Shown here one piece after another: positions 9,685-18,812 of a DNA stretch of 64,000 nucleotides. Numbering within the stretch: the stretch's first letter is position 1; the number at the start of each line of letters is the position of its first letter. Both the position numbers and the translations under genes were made by a program. This DNA comes from Planosporangium sp963837285 (GTDB lineage: Bacteria; Actinomycetota; Actinomycetes; Mycobacteriales; Micromonosporaceae). The notes beneath the pieces were generated by a model, which saw only the letters and a program-made list of their open reading frames with translations, was not told the DNA's origin and searched no databases. Location of the stretch: NCBI GenBank assembly GCA_963837285.1, contig CAWIMS010000002.1, forward strand, positions 124,001 through 188,000, read 5' to 3'.

Positions 9685-9753
9685 CTCGCCGATCTAGGAC
9701 GAATGGTGGGACAAGCCGGGCAACCCGGGCACCATTCGTCCTAGATCGGCGAG
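9685..9753. repeat. Palindromic element family 1, copy 2
   Basis: Perfect 23-bp inverted arms (9685-9707 and 9731-9753, containing GATCTAGGACGAATGG) with a 23-base spacer. It lies between the minus-strand WS/DGAT gene and the start of ppgK. It is the longer relative of the 190-254 element; the core CGATCTAGGACGAATGG is shared. Confidence 0.75.
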
Positions 9754-9760
9754 GAAAGGG

Positions 9761-11251
9761 TCAGGGGGTGCGGGCGGTTGCCGCCGTTAGGGAGGCCAGG
9801 GCGGCTGGGAGGGCTGCCGCCAGGCGGTGCAGGTCGGGGACGGCCTGGCGGTCGGCGTGCAGCCCGATGTGTACCCGGCCCTGGTACGACGACAGCGCGA
9901 TGCCGAACGCCTGGCCGTGCGCGAGCGGCACGATCGGGTACACCTCGCGCAGCTTCGCCCCGTCGAGCGACAGCGGCAGCGCCGGGATCGGCACGTTCGT
10001 GACCATGGTGTCGAACAGCAGGTTCGCGCCGCGCCGGGCGAGTGGCGCGGTGACCCGGTGGACGGCGGCCGGCACCCGGTCGGCGAGCACCGGCAGCGCG
10101 CCCGGCCCGCGCCCGAACCCGGCGGCCTTGTTGCGCTCCATGGTGGTACGGATCTTGTGCAGCCGGGCGACCGGATCCTTCTCCTGCACCGGCAGGTCGC
10201 ACAGGTACCCGGAGAGCAGGTTGCCCCGGCGCCGGTCGTCGGCCCGGCTGCGGCGGCTGACCGGAATGAGCGCGCGCAGGTTGACCGCCTCGGGCCGGTG
10301 CGAGAACCGGTGCGACAGCCAGTCCCGCAGCGCCCCGGCGATGACGGCCAGCAGTACGTCGTTGTCGGTGCCGCCGTGCCGTTTGCGGACCTGCCGGACA
10401 TCTCCGATGTCGAGCCGGAGCAGCGCCAGGCCCCGGTCGCTGCGGTGGGCGAGGGCCGGGTTCGCGGGTACCAGGCTGGTGGACGGGGTGCCGCCGGGCA
10501 GCGCGCGGGCGAGGGTCGCCGGCAGCGCGCCGAGCCGGGCGCTGGACAGCACCGACGATGCGATCCCCGCCGCGTCGGCGGCCTGCCGGACCACACCGGG
10601 CAGGCTTCCCACGATCGACGCGGACGACCTGACCAGGCAGCCGAGCAGTCGGTCCGGGTGGGTGGCCAGCCCGGCAGCGGTCCGCGCAAGGTCCAGAACG
10701 GATGGCGCGGCGGGAAGTGCGAGGGGCTTCGGGGCCGCCGGCAGTACGCCGGAGATCCCGTCGAGCAGGCCGACACCTACCTCGACCGCGCGCAGCCCGT
10801 CGGCCAGCGCGTGGTGCAGCTTGACCAGTATCGCGAACCGGCCGTCGGGCAGCCCGGTGACCAGATGCAGTTGCCAGAGCGGGCGGCGCAGGTCGAGCGG
10901 CTCCGCCATCAGGTCGCCGGCCAGGGTCGCGAGCGCGATCTCGTCACCGGCGTCCAGTTCGTGTACCCGCAGGTGCTGCTCCGGGCGGAAGTACCCGTCC
11001 TCCTCCCAGACCGCCGAGCCGGGCGGTAGCCAGGCCGGGCGTACCCGCTGGCGCAGGAGCGGCAGCCGGCTGATCCGGGCACAGAGCACCTCGACCAGCC
11101 GATCCGGCGCGACCGGCCGTTCGGGCTCGAAGACCGCCAGTGCCCCCAGGTGCAGCGGTGCCCGGGCGGACTCCAGGCAGAGGAAGGCTGTGTCCAGGGC
11201 GCTGAGCCGCTCGTCGTGCATCGGTACCTGCTTCACCGCTGATGGGTTCAT
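9761..11251 (-). CDS. Wax ester synthase/diacylglycerol acyltransferase (WS/DGAT)
   Basis: A 496-residue acyl-CoA-dependent acyltransferase that makes triacylglycerol or wax esters, membrane-associated in actinomycetes. The catalytic motif HHxxxDG is intact as HHALADG (residues 146-152). The N-terminal LSALDTAFL block and the C-terminal segment TMVTNVPIP, followed by a PIVPLAHGQ region, are typical of the family, and length is normal. The reported start gives MNPSAVKQVP before a second Met that is as plausible (about 11221). No partner genes are nearby, so the physiological acyl acceptor is unknown. Confidence 0.92.
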   Translation of the reverse strand: MNPSAVKQVPMHDERLSALDTAFLCLESARAPLHLGALAVFEPERPVAPDRLVEVLCARISRLPLLRQRVRPAWLPPGSAVWEEDGYFRPEQHLRVHELDAGDEIALATLAGDLMAEPLDLRRPLWQLHLVTGLPDGRFAILVKLHHALADGLRAVEVGVGLLDGISGVLPAAPKPLALPAAPSVLDLARTAAGLATHPDRLLGCLVRSSASIVGSLPGVVRQAADAAGIASSVLSSARLGALPATLARALPGGTPSTSLVPANPALAHRSDRGLALLRLDIGDVRQVRKRHGGTDNDVLLAVIAGALRDWLSHRFSHRPEAVNLRALIPVSRRSRADDRRRGNLLSGYLCDLPVQEKDPVARLHKIRTTMERNKAAGFGRGPGALPVLADRVPAAVHRVTAPLARRGANLLFDTMVTNVPIPALPLSLDGAKLREVYPIVPLAHGQAFGIALSSYQGRVHIGLHADRQAVPDLHRLAAALPAALASLTAATARTP

Positions 11252-11321
11252 AAACGTGGGGGACCCACGTACGGCACCGTAGCCGAACGGTCACGCTTAG
11301 TCGCCGGAATGTGCGACGTTT

Positions 11322-11750
11322 TTACAAGCCCGTAGCTTCGACGGCACGTTGGAGAGCGCGGGTGACCTGGCCGAACTCCCGTTCGTCGCGGCACGTGAAG
11401 AGAGTCACCTCGCGACCCCGGTACGTGGCTATCAGCTCGTACTGGGCCGGCCAGCGACGGGCGCAGCCGTACCCGACCGCGCACGGTACGAGCAGCGCCG
11501 GGACCGCGAGAAGCCAGGCGATCGGGGCGCCTGCCGCGCTCACCATGGGCACCATCACGACCGCCTCGGCGATCGCGGTCACCAGGCCGACGATCACGCC
11601 GGGATGAAGCGAACCCCGGGTCCGCATGAGGCCGCGCAGTTGCGCGATCTCGTACCGGTACCCGTCGGCGCAGAAGAAGTGATTGGTGACGATGACGCCG
11701 CGCTGGCGGTAGTACGAGACGGCGGGCGCGGGGAAGCGGTCGGCACTCAT
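11322..11750 (-). CDS. DUF6232 family membrane protein
   Basis: A 142-residue protein with an N-terminal soluble segment (YYRQRGVIVTNHFF...), two adjacent hydrophobic segments (about residues 48-90) and a C-terminal tail ending in a helix. This architecture and the motif pattern fit the actinobacterial DUF6232 family of unknown function. It has its own upstream region and is not co-transcribed with the neighbours. Confidence 0.7.
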   Translation of the reverse strand: MSADRFPAPAVSYYRQRGVIVTNHFFCADGYRYEIAQLRGLMRTRGSLHPGVIVGLVTAIAEAVVMVPMVSAAGAPIAWLLAVPALLVPCAVGYGCARRWPAQYELIATYRGREVTLFTCRDEREFGQVTRALQRAVEATGL

Positions 11751-12157
11751 GGCGCTCTCCTGAATGGGTACGTTCGGGGGTCCTCCCGAATGGATCCGTT
11801 CCGCGGACCGTGCTGTTGTCGTTTATCGGCACGGCGGGTCAGTCGACCTCTCCAGGACGTGGGAGAGCGTCGGCGCTGCGAGGCTCACTGGCCGGTCAGT
11901 TGCGCGGCGTCGAGTTTCGCCGCGGGACCGGTGGGAAGAAGGCGAGAGAGCCGGCGGTGTGCCACACCCGCCGGCGGAAACCGTTGGGACGTAACGGATG
12001 CGGATGCTGATCGGGCATGTCGGCCTCCCCGGGGTTTGTGACTGGGGAACCTTCGACCGCGCTGTCGCCTTAACGACCATTAAGCAACAGGCCCGGTCGT
12101 GGATGCAAGTGCAATTTCCCGGTATGCTGTTGCAATTCGCTGGACAGTCATGCAGAG
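11751..12157. other. Intergenic stretch without a recognised gene
   Basis: About 400 bases between the divergent DUF6232 and XRE genes. No conserved protein, RNA or clear operator was recognised; it presumably holds both promoters. Short frames here have no family resemblance. Confidence 0.5.
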
Positions 12158-13027
12158 ATGGTGTGCACGATGCCTGCACCGCTCAGCCCGACGATGCTTC
12201 GCCGCCAGCTCGGAGCAGAGCTGCGTCGGCTCCGCGAGCGCGCCCAGCGGACCGTCGCCGACGTGGCCAGCCAGCTCGGCTGGTCGGAGTCGAAACTCAG
12301 TCGCATCGAGACCGCGCACATCGGTGTCCGCCGGCCGGACCTGGAGCGCCTGCTCAGCGTGTACGGCATCGACGACCAGGCCCGAGCCCGGCTGCTGGCC
12401 GTCGCCGGTCGGTCCCGGCAACGTGCCTGGTGGGAGGCGTATGGCGACGCTCTCCCGGACGCCTACGAAACCCTGATCGACTTCGAGGCCGAGGCCAGTT
12501 CGATCTCCACCTACGAGTCGCAGGTGGTGCCCGGCCTGTTGCAGACCTCGGAGTATGCGAGCGCCGTCACCCAGGCGTACATCCTCGACGAGCCGGTCGA
12601 CTTCGTCGATCAGCGGGTCCAGGTCAGGATGGCGCGCCAGGCCGTGCTCACCCGCGACCCGTCACCCCACCTGTGGGCCATCCTCGACGAAGCCGTGCTG
12701 CGGCGGGAGATCGGTGGCCCGGACGTCCTGCGCCGGCAGACCCTCCGGCTGATCGAGATGAGCGAGCGGCCCACGATCACGATTCAGGTGCTGCCGTTCT
12801 CCGCGGGCGCCCATCCGGCGCTCAACGGATCGTTCATCCTGCTGGAGTTTCCGAACGGTGCCGACCAGCCGCTCGCCTACAGCGAAGGCGTGACCGGCGG
12901 GGTGTTCCGGAACAAAGCCGAGCATGTCGGTCGCTACCGGCTCATCTTCGAGGCGTTACGCGATCTTTCCTTGAGTCCTGCCGACTCGCTTGACATGATC
13001 GCCGCCGTGGCCCACCCGCGCAGTTGA
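12158..13027 (+). CDS. XRE-family regulator with DUF5753 domain
   Basis: A 289-residue DNA-binding regulator. The N-terminal HTH covers about residues 15-70 (LRRLRERAQRTVADVASQLG, then WSESKLSRIE). The rest is the DUF5753/Scr1-type sensor domain, with its hallmark STYESQVVPGLLQTSEYA and the later TITIQVLPF block. In Streptomyces and relatives such proteins are paired with a small DUF397 protein, as here. They behave as regulator/partner systems affecting development and secondary metabolism. The ATG at 12170 is an equally plausible start. Confidence 0.9.
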   Translation: MVCTMPAPLSPTMLRRQLGAELRRLRERAQRTVADVASQLGWSESKLSRIETAHIGVRRPDLERLLSVYGIDDQARARLLAVAGRSRQRAWWEAYGDALPDAYETLIDFEAEASSISTYESQVVPGLLQTSEYASAVTQAYILDEPVDFVDQRVQVRMARQAVLTRDPSPHLWAILDEAVLRREIGGPDVLRRQTLRLIEMSERPTITIQVLPFSAGAHPALNGSFILLEFPNGADQPLAYSEGVTGGVFRNKAEHVGRYRLIFEALRDLSLSPADSLDMIAAVAHPRS

Positions 13028-13095
13028 CCACCAGTGGACCCGCGCCCGGAAGTTCAGTCCAGATGACTTCAAACCAACAGAGAGGATGTGGCGCG

Positions 13096-13299
13096 GTGTC
13101 TTCTGCGCCCCAGGACGGCGAGTTGCGCTGGTTCAAGAGCACTCGCAGCGCAGGCAACGGTGCCTGTGTCGAGGTGGCGGTGACCGCCACCGGAGTCGCC
13201 GTGCGCGACTCGAAGGACCCCGAGGGTCCGGTACTCCGCTTCGGCGGCGAGGCCTGGCAGGGTTTCGTGGACTCGATCCGGGCTGGGGCGTTCGAATAG
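13096..13299 (+). CDS. DUF397 domain protein
   Basis: A 67-residue protein beginning at GTG 13096 behind GAGAGGA. A longer in-frame opening to 13024 exists but lacks a good RBS and exceeds family length. The conserved pattern RWFKSTRSAGNGACVEVA, then VAVRDSKDPEGPVLRF, then W-x-x-F is characteristic of DUF397. It lies just downstream of the XRE/DUF5753 gene, its usual partner, and probably acts by binding it. Confidence 0.88.
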   Translation: MSSAPQDGELRWFKSTRSAGNGACVEVAVTATGVAVRDSKDPEGPVLRFGGEAWQGFVDSIRAGAFE

Positions 13300-13410
13300 C
13301 GAACGAACCAGACGTACGCGAGCGAGGCGGTCCGATCCGGGCCGCCTCGACGCGTCAAACGACCGCCATCTATTGACAAGAAGGTTTCGTAAACGCTACC
13401 AAGGTATCAA

Positions 13411-13422
13411 GAGAGCGCTCTC
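13411..13422. promoter_or_regulatory. LacI-type operator upstream of the beta-1,3-glucanase gene
   Basis: The perfect palindrome GAGAGCGCTCTC lies 45 bases before the GH64 start. It resembles CebR/CelR-type sites (TGGGAGCGCTCCCA) that control sugar-polymer hydrolases. No LacI gene is in the window, so the cognate regulator would be elsewhere. Confidence 0.6.
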
Positions 13423-13466
13423 ACGACCGATCCACCCCACGTTGCCCCGACCTCGGGAAGGCAGCC

Positions 13467-15026
13467 ATGACCGAATACCCGCATGCCCATCCGCCGGTTT
13501 CCCGCGCTCGGCCGGCAACACGTGTCGCTAGATTTCTGGTCGCGATCGCGGCCGCCCTCGCGCTGTTCGGCACGTGGGTCGTCACCGCGGTCGGGGCGCA
13601 GGCCGCGACCGACTACACCCAGGGCGTCATCCCGGTCGACGCCAGCCAGGCGAAGTTCTGGTTCAAGCCCACCACGCCAGCGGCGTTGGTTGACGTGCAC
13701 TACCTGGTCAACGGCGCCGGCCAGCAGAACTTCCGGATGACCAACAACGGCGGCACCTGGGAGAAGACCGTCGGCTCGCTCAGCCCCGGTGTCCACCTCG
13801 AGTACTGGTTCACGTACGAGAAGGGCGGCCCGCTGTACGACACCGGCCACTTCATGTACACGCACACCGGAAGCGGTGGTGGTGGTGGCGGTGGTGGCGG
13901 CGGTGGTGGCGGCGGCGCCGGTACCTTCCCGCTGATCCTCCAGAACAACACCCGCGGTACCTGGTCGAACAGCCAGATCTACGTGTTCATGATCGGCATG
14001 GCGACCCCGGGCGAGTGGAGCTACCTCAAGCCCAACGGGACCATGGCGCACATCAACCACCTGGAAGCCAACGCGCCCGGACACCTGACGAAGAACGGCG
14101 TCAACTACGCCAACATGTCGTTCACGCTGGCACAGGCGAGCACGGTCACGTTCCCCCTACACGTCGAGGGCGGCCGGATCTACATCTCGGTCGGCTCGCC
14201 GCTGTACATCCCGATCTCGCCCGACGACCGCGGCTGGGGCGGGCCGGACCTGATGAACCCCACCGACCCGAACTCGGACGTGTACTACGACTGGTACGAG
14301 GTCGCGTACGGGAACGGCACGATCAACTTCGGTGGCAACACCACCCAGGTCGACCAGTTCAGCTTCCCGATGACGGCCCGCGTGGTGCAGACCGCGATCG
14401 GCTACGACCAGACCGTCGGCATCACGGCGACCCGGTCGCAGGTCATGTCGCAGTACACCGCCAGCGTCGGATCGGCCTTCAAGCCGCTGGAGAACCAGTA
14501 CCGCATCGTGGCGCCACGCTCCTCGCCCGCCTTCCACGCCGGCGGTGCGCAGGGCAACTACATGCAGGCGTACATCGACCAGGTGTGGAACTACTACTCC
14601 ACGCACCAGTTCTCGCTCACCCGGCTCGGCCAGACCTTCACCGGCCAGATCGGCGGTGCCGTGCTGACCGGCGTCCGCAGCGACGGCTCACCGTTCAGCC
14701 TGACCAAGCCGACCAGCTCCGACGTGTTCGAGTGTTCGCACGCGCTGGCACCCGGTGCGCCGGCCAACGACACGTCCCGGCAGGTCGGCGCCGAGTTCTG
14801 CGCCGCCTTCAACCGGGGCGTCGCGCTCAACACGGCCAACTGGTACAACCCGGCGGCGTACTACACCAGCACACCCCGCAACGACTACGCCGGGTTCTTC
14901 CACTCGATCGGCATCGACCATCGCGCGTACGGGTTCGCGTACGACGACATCAACGACCAGAGTTCGGTCAAGATCCTGCCCAACTCGAACCCGCTCACCA
15001 GCCTGACCATCGGGGTGGGCTGGTAA
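13467..15026 (+). CDS. Secreted CBM56-GH64 endo-beta-1,3-glucanase
   Basis: A 519-residue secreted enzyme that cleaves beta-1,3-glucans such as laminarin and fungal wall glucan. A long twin-basic signal region ends near QAATDY (residue 47). Residues about 48-133 form a CBM56 glucan-binding module (KFWFKPTT...VHYLVN...TWEKTV). A run of about 15 glycines is the linker. The remaining 370 residues are the GH64 thaumatin-like catalytic domain (TFPLILQNNT, IYISVGSPLYIP, FSFPMTARV, YGFAYDDINDQ). The start ATG follows GGGAAGG. The LacI-type palindrome upstream suggests repression relieved by glucan-derived sugar. Confidence 0.93.
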   Translation: MTEYPHAHPPVSRARPATRVARFLVAIAAALALFGTWVVTAVGAQAATDYTQGVIPVDASQAKFWFKPTTPAALVDVHYLVNGAGQQNFRMTNNGGTWEKTVGSLSPGVHLEYWFTYEKGGPLYDTGHFMYTHTGSGGGGGGGGGGGGGGAGTFPLILQNNTRGTWSNSQIYVFMIGMATPGEWSYLKPNGTMAHINHLEANAPGHLTKNGVNYANMSFTLAQASTVTFPLHVEGGRIYISVGSPLYIPISPDDRGWGGPDLMNPTDPNSDVYYDWYEVAYGNGTINFGGNTTQVDQFSFPMTARVVQTAIGYDQTVGITATRSQVMSQYTASVGSAFKPLENQYRIVAPRSSPAFHAGGAQGNYMQAYIDQVWNYYSTHQFSLTRLGQTFTGQIGGAVLTGVRSDGSPFSLTKPTSSDVFECSHALAPGAPANDTSRQVGAEFCAAFNRGVALNTANWYNPAAYYTSTPRNDYAGFFHSIGIDHRAYGFAYDDINDQSSVKILPNSNPLTSLTIGVGW

Positions 15027-15034
15027 CGGGGCAC

Positions 15035-18000
15035 TCACGCCGGCTCGGGGACCCCGATCCCCGAGCCGCACCATATCTCGGCGGCCCGGATCAGGTCTTC
15101 GAACGGCTCGGCGCGCCACGTGTACCCGCTGGCCGGTCGGCCCGCTGTGGCCTGGTCCAGTCCGAACCGGCCGGTGACGGCTCCGGCCAGGCCGGCCGGC
15201 GCGGCGAGCCCGGCCGGCCGCCGGCACTCGTCCCACTGCCGGATCAGGGTGTTCGCCGCGACGGTGTCGCCGAGGTCGGCGGCGATCAGCGCGGCGACGA
15301 CGGTGCCGATGTGGCCGAGCTGGAGGTTGCCGCCTTCGATCGCCCAGCCGAGCACCGGGCGCAACCGCCGGCGCGCCGCGTGCGGATCGCCGGTGCGCCG
15401 CTCGGCCTCGGCGAGATAGACCGACGGTCGCGCGATTCCGGCGCGGGTCGCGCTGTGCCAGTCGGTGAGCGCCGCCATGCTCCGCAGGAGCACCCCACGG
15501 TACGGGTCGAGCCGGCCGGTACCGAGGATCAACAGACTCAGCGCCAGGTTGGCGTTGGCGCTCAACGGCGACCGGTCCGACTGGTCGCCGGTCAGCAGAT
15601 CGCAATGGGCCTCGGCGCACACCGGCCGGCCCAGGCACAGGTCCAGGCTCAGCATGGCCGCGCTGCGGTGGTGGCCGATATAGGTGGCGATGGGTTCGGC
15701 GCCGCCGTCGACTCCGGCGGCGAGTTCGGCGCCCAGCTCGGCCGCTTCGGCGAAGCGGCCCCACGCGGTCAGCACCTCGATCGCGATGCACACCGCGCGT
15801 ACCCGGCGGCTTCCCCCGGCGGTCCGGGAGATGCGCGCCAGCATCGCCGGTACGAGATCGAGCGCGACCGGGTCGAGTTGGCGCACGTGGCAGCCCAGCG
15901 CGAACATGGTCGCCTCGTCGGCCTCGTCCGGGTGGTGGCGACCCAGGTCGGGCAGGGCCTCCTGGACCAGCCGGCGCGCGGTGGTGAGGCGGTCCCGTCG
16001 CATCTCGGCGATGGCGAGGTTGAACTGGGCGACCGAGCGGATCGGCGCCGGCATGGCAGGTAGGTGCGGCTCGGCCTTGCGCAGCCACCCTTCGGCCTCC
16101 GCCGGGTGTCCACCGTGTACCCAGAAGTCGAACAGCAGGGCGGTCAGCTCGACCGCGTCCACCACGCGGCCGCTGTCGTACCCGTGCTCCAGCGCGGCCC
16201 GCAGGTTGCCGCTGTCGGCGGCGTGCGTCCGGGCGGCCGTCTGCCACCTCGGGTAGTCCGCGGTCCAGGCGTGCAGCCGGCGGGCGAACGCCAGCCAGTA
16301 GTCGAGGTGCCGGTCGCGTACCTCGGCCGTGCCGCCGCTGTCCGCGAGCCGACCGGCGGCGAACTCGCGGACCGCTTCGAGCAGCAGGTACCGCCGGCCG
16401 TCGGCGGCGTCGTACGGCTGCACCAGCGACCGTTCGACCAGCGCCACGAGCGTGGACGCCACCGGCGGCTCGTCGCACACCGCGATCGCCGCGCCCAGCG
16501 TGAACCCGCCGCGGAACACCGACAGCCGGGTCAGCAGCCGGCGCTCGGCCGGATCGAGCAGCCGGTACGACCAGTCGATCGTGGCCGCCAGCGCACCGTG
16601 TCGGGGGTCGGCTCCGCGTACGCCGGTGAACAGCAGCCCGAGGTCGTCGGCGAGCTGCTTGGCCAGGGTCTCCAGCGGGAACGTGCGCAGCCGGGCGGCC
16701 GCCAGCTCGATGGCGAGCGGAAGCCCGTCGAGACGGCGGCAGACGGCCGCGACCTGCGGCAGCGCGTCGGGCGTGGCGCGGAACGTCGGCTCCGCCTCGG
16801 CCGCGCGGCGCAGGAACAGGGCCACCGCGGGTTGGTCGTCGCCCGCGCGCGGAGCCGGCACGGGCAGTGGGCGTACCTGGTAGACCACCTCGCCGGAAAT
16901 GCCCAGCGGCTGGCGCGACGTGGCCAGCACGACGACGCCCGGGGCGGCGGCGATCAGGCACGCGGCGAGCCCGGCGACCGCGGCGAGGACGTGCTCGCAG
17001 TTGTCCAGCACCACCAGCAGTTGCCGGCCGGCCAGCGCCTCCTCGGCGCGGGCGACGATCTCGTCCGGCCGCCGGCCCGGGATCCCGAGCAGGTTGCCGA
17101 GGATGAGCGTCACGCCGGCCTCGTCGTCGGCCGCCACCAGCGAGGCCACGACCACTCCGTCGGCGGGTGCGGCGGCCCTGGCGAGGTCCAGCGCGAGGAC
17201 GGTCTTGCCGACGCCGCCCGGCCCGGTCAGCGTCACGATCCGGTGCCGGGCCAGCAGGGCGCCGGCCGCCTCCCGGTCACCGTCCCGCCCCACCAGGTCG
17301 ACGTGCGGGCGCGGGCCACGCCAGCGGGCCGGTGCGGGCCGCGGGACCGGCGCCGCGCTGGCCACCGGGTGCAGGACCTTCTGGTACGCCTCCTGCAGGC
17401 GTACCCCGGGGTCGATGCCGAGGTCGGCGGCGAGGCTGCGGCGGACCCGGTCGTACTCGGCCAGCGCGGCGGCCAGCCGTCCGGCGGCGGCGAGGGCCTC
17501 CACGAGGATCGCGTGCGCCTCCTCATCGAGCGGGTCGGCCGCGCACAGTGGACGGACCAGTTCCAGCGCGCGCTCGGCCTGGCCGTCGGCGAGGGCTGCC
17601 GCCGCGCAGCGCCGGGTGACCGCGGCCCGCTCGGCGACGAGCCCGGCCAGTACCGTGTCGTCGCGCCGCTCGGGTGGCACGTCCTCCAGCGGGGTGCCGC
17701 GCCACAGGTCGAGCGCCTGGGCCAGGGTGGCGGCCTGGTCGGCGCCGGCCAGAGCATCAGCACCGGCCAAGGCCCGGAACAGCGCGAGGTCGGTCTCGCC
17801 GCTGGCCAGGTGCAGCCGGTACCCGGCTGGCCCGCTGAGCACGGCCACCCCGTCGCCGACCGTGTCGCGCAGCCAGCCGCGCAGCCGGTGTACCGCCAGT
17901 TGCAGCGCCGCCTTCGGGTCGCGGGGCGGCGCCGGCCAGACGGTTTCGAACAACTTCCCGGAGCCGACCGGCAGTGGCGCGTCGATCGCGAGCGCGCCGA

Positions 18001-18103
18001 GCAGCGCCCGCGCCACCGGGGTCGGCGGCGGGTGCGGATGTCCATCGTGGACGACCACGACCGGGCCGAGCACGCCGACCCGCACCGAGCCTGGGTACGC
18101 CAC
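15035..18103 (-). CDS. SARP/AfsR-type transcriptional regulator with NB-ARC ATPase and TPR region
   Basis: A 1022-residue cytosolic regulator. Residues about 1-95 are the winged-helix OmpR-like DNA-binding domain and 100-245 the bacterial transcriptional activator (BTAD) domain (YDRVRRSLAADLGIDPG). From about 270 there is an STAND ATPase: Walker A GPGGVGKT, Walker B LLVVLDNCEH, and ATSRQPL. The C-terminal 450 residues are helical repeats. Such proteins switch on secondary-metabolite or developmental genes in response to an unknown ligand and NTP state. It is convergent with the GH64 gene, 8 bases apart, and has no recognisable biosynthetic cluster next to it. Confidence 0.92.
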   Translation of the reverse strand: MAYPGSVRVGVLGPVVVVHDGHPHPPPTPVARALLGALAIDAPLPVGSGKLFETVWPAPPRDPKAALQLAVHRLRGWLRDTVGDGVAVLSGPAGYRLHLASGETDLALFRALAGADALAGADQAATLAQALDLWRGTPLEDVPPERRDDTVLAGLVAERAAVTRRCAAAALADGQAERALELVRPLCAADPLDEEAHAILVEALAAAGRLAAALAEYDRVRRSLAADLGIDPGVRLQEAYQKVLHPVASAAPVPRPAPARWRGPRPHVDLVGRDGDREAAGALLARHRIVTLTGPGGVGKTVLALDLARAAAPADGVVVASLVAADDEAGVTLILGNLLGIPGRRPDEIVARAEEALAGRQLLVVLDNCEHVLAAVAGLAACLIAAAPGVVVLATSRQPLGISGEVVYQVRPLPVPAPRAGDDQPAVALFLRRAAEAEPTFRATPDALPQVAAVCRRLDGLPLAIELAAARLRTFPLETLAKQLADDLGLLFTGVRGADPRHGALAATIDWSYRLLDPAERRLLTRLSVFRGGFTLGAAIAVCDEPPVASTLVALVERSLVQPYDAADGRRYLLLEAVREFAAGRLADSGGTAEVRDRHLDYWLAFARRLHAWTADYPRWQTAARTHAADSGNLRAALEHGYDSGRVVDAVELTALLFDFWVHGGHPAEAEGWLRKAEPHLPAMPAPIRSVAQFNLAIAEMRRDRLTTARRLVQEALPDLGRHHPDEADEATMFALGCHVRQLDPVALDLVPAMLARISRTAGGSRRVRAVCIAIEVLTAWGRFAEAAELGAELAAGVDGGAEPIATYIGHHRSAAMLSLDLCLGRPVCAEAHCDLLTGDQSDRSPLSANANLALSLLILGTGRLDPYRGVLLRSMAALTDWHSATRAGIARPSVYLAEAERRTGDPHAARRRLRPVLGWAIEGGNLQLGHIGTVVAALIAADLGDTVAANTLIRQWDECRRPAGLAAPAGLAGAVTGRFGLDQATAGRPASGYTWRAEPFEDLIRAAEIWCGSGIGVPEPA

Positions 18104-18161
18104 GCGTCGATGTTCCCAGGCGATGGTGATACGCGCGGTCCCCCCGAGCGGACCGCGCGTA

Positions 18162-18812
18162 TCACCACATTGTGCTTGCGATCACCGCCAATCCGCCGAG
18201 AATCGACACCCAACAGGCGGTGTAGATCAGCCGGCGCCGGCTGGCGAACGCCTTGTCCCAGGCGGTGGCGTCACCCAGGCGGACCGCCGAATGGACCATG
18301 ATCACCCGTCCGGCGGCGAAGCAGGCGCCCAGCAGCGGCGCCGCCCACCACGGCACGACCAGGAGCATCAGCGCGGCCAGTACGTGGGGCATGTGGGTGG
18401 GCATGTACGTCCGCAGGCCGGTACCCATCTCGAAGCCGAACTGCAGCGCGCCCGTACCGTCGGCGCGGACGATGATGTCGCTCGGCACCTGCCGTGCGTT
18501 CTGCGGTAGCCGGAACGGCAGCACCTTCGCGTCGCAGCCGATCCCGACCAGGACCAGCAGGGCGAGCAGCCCGGCCCGGACCGGCAACGGCAGTGCCACC
18601 TGCACCACCGCCGCCGGAAGCAGCAGCAGGCATCCGCTGGCGAAACCGCCGAGGAGCAGTCCACGGTTGAAGTAGGAGACGTTTCGAGTACCTCGCCAGA
18701 CCGACGAGGTCAGCAGGCCCGCTGAGTTGTGGCTTCAAACCGAGCCCGAGGTGGAGAAGCCGGCGACGATTCCGATCACCCCGCCGGCGACCAGCATGGC
18801 AAGGACGGTCAT
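18162..18812 (-). pseudogene. Mau-cluster membrane protein gene interrupted by an in-frame TGA
   Basis: The ATG at 18812 overlaps the stop of the preceding gene (ATGA), so it should be translated by coupling. It encodes one hydrophobic segment (MTVLAMLVAGGVIGIVAGF) and then meets TGA at 18735-18737. The same frame continues without another stop for 190 codons. That part carries three to four further membrane segments and conserved-looking stretches (TRNVSYFNRGLLLGGF, LPFRLPQNARQVPSD, GFEMGTGLRTYMP). An internal GTG at 18608 is a weak alternative start. Position after MauA- and MauD-like genes suggests a MauE-type redox partner, but the sequence does not clearly match MauE. Nonsense mutation, sequencing error and readthrough are all possible. 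Confidence 0.6.

Noticed and set aside
13870..13920. Poly-glycine stretch in the GH64 gene as a possible phase-variable repeat
   Set aside because: GGT/GGC codons vary in a triplet pattern that would not shift the frame; it is an ordinary interdomain linker.
14688..16961. A 757-codon minus-strand frame overlapping the SARP gene
   Set aside because: It shares the strand but not the frame of the SARP regulator, has no domain content and extends antisense into the GH64 gene.
18735..18737. Selenocysteine at the in-frame TGA
   Set aside because: No SECIS-like element was evident, the surrounding residues are not a redox motif, and no selenoprotein machinery is in the window. Kept only as a remote option under the TGA finding.
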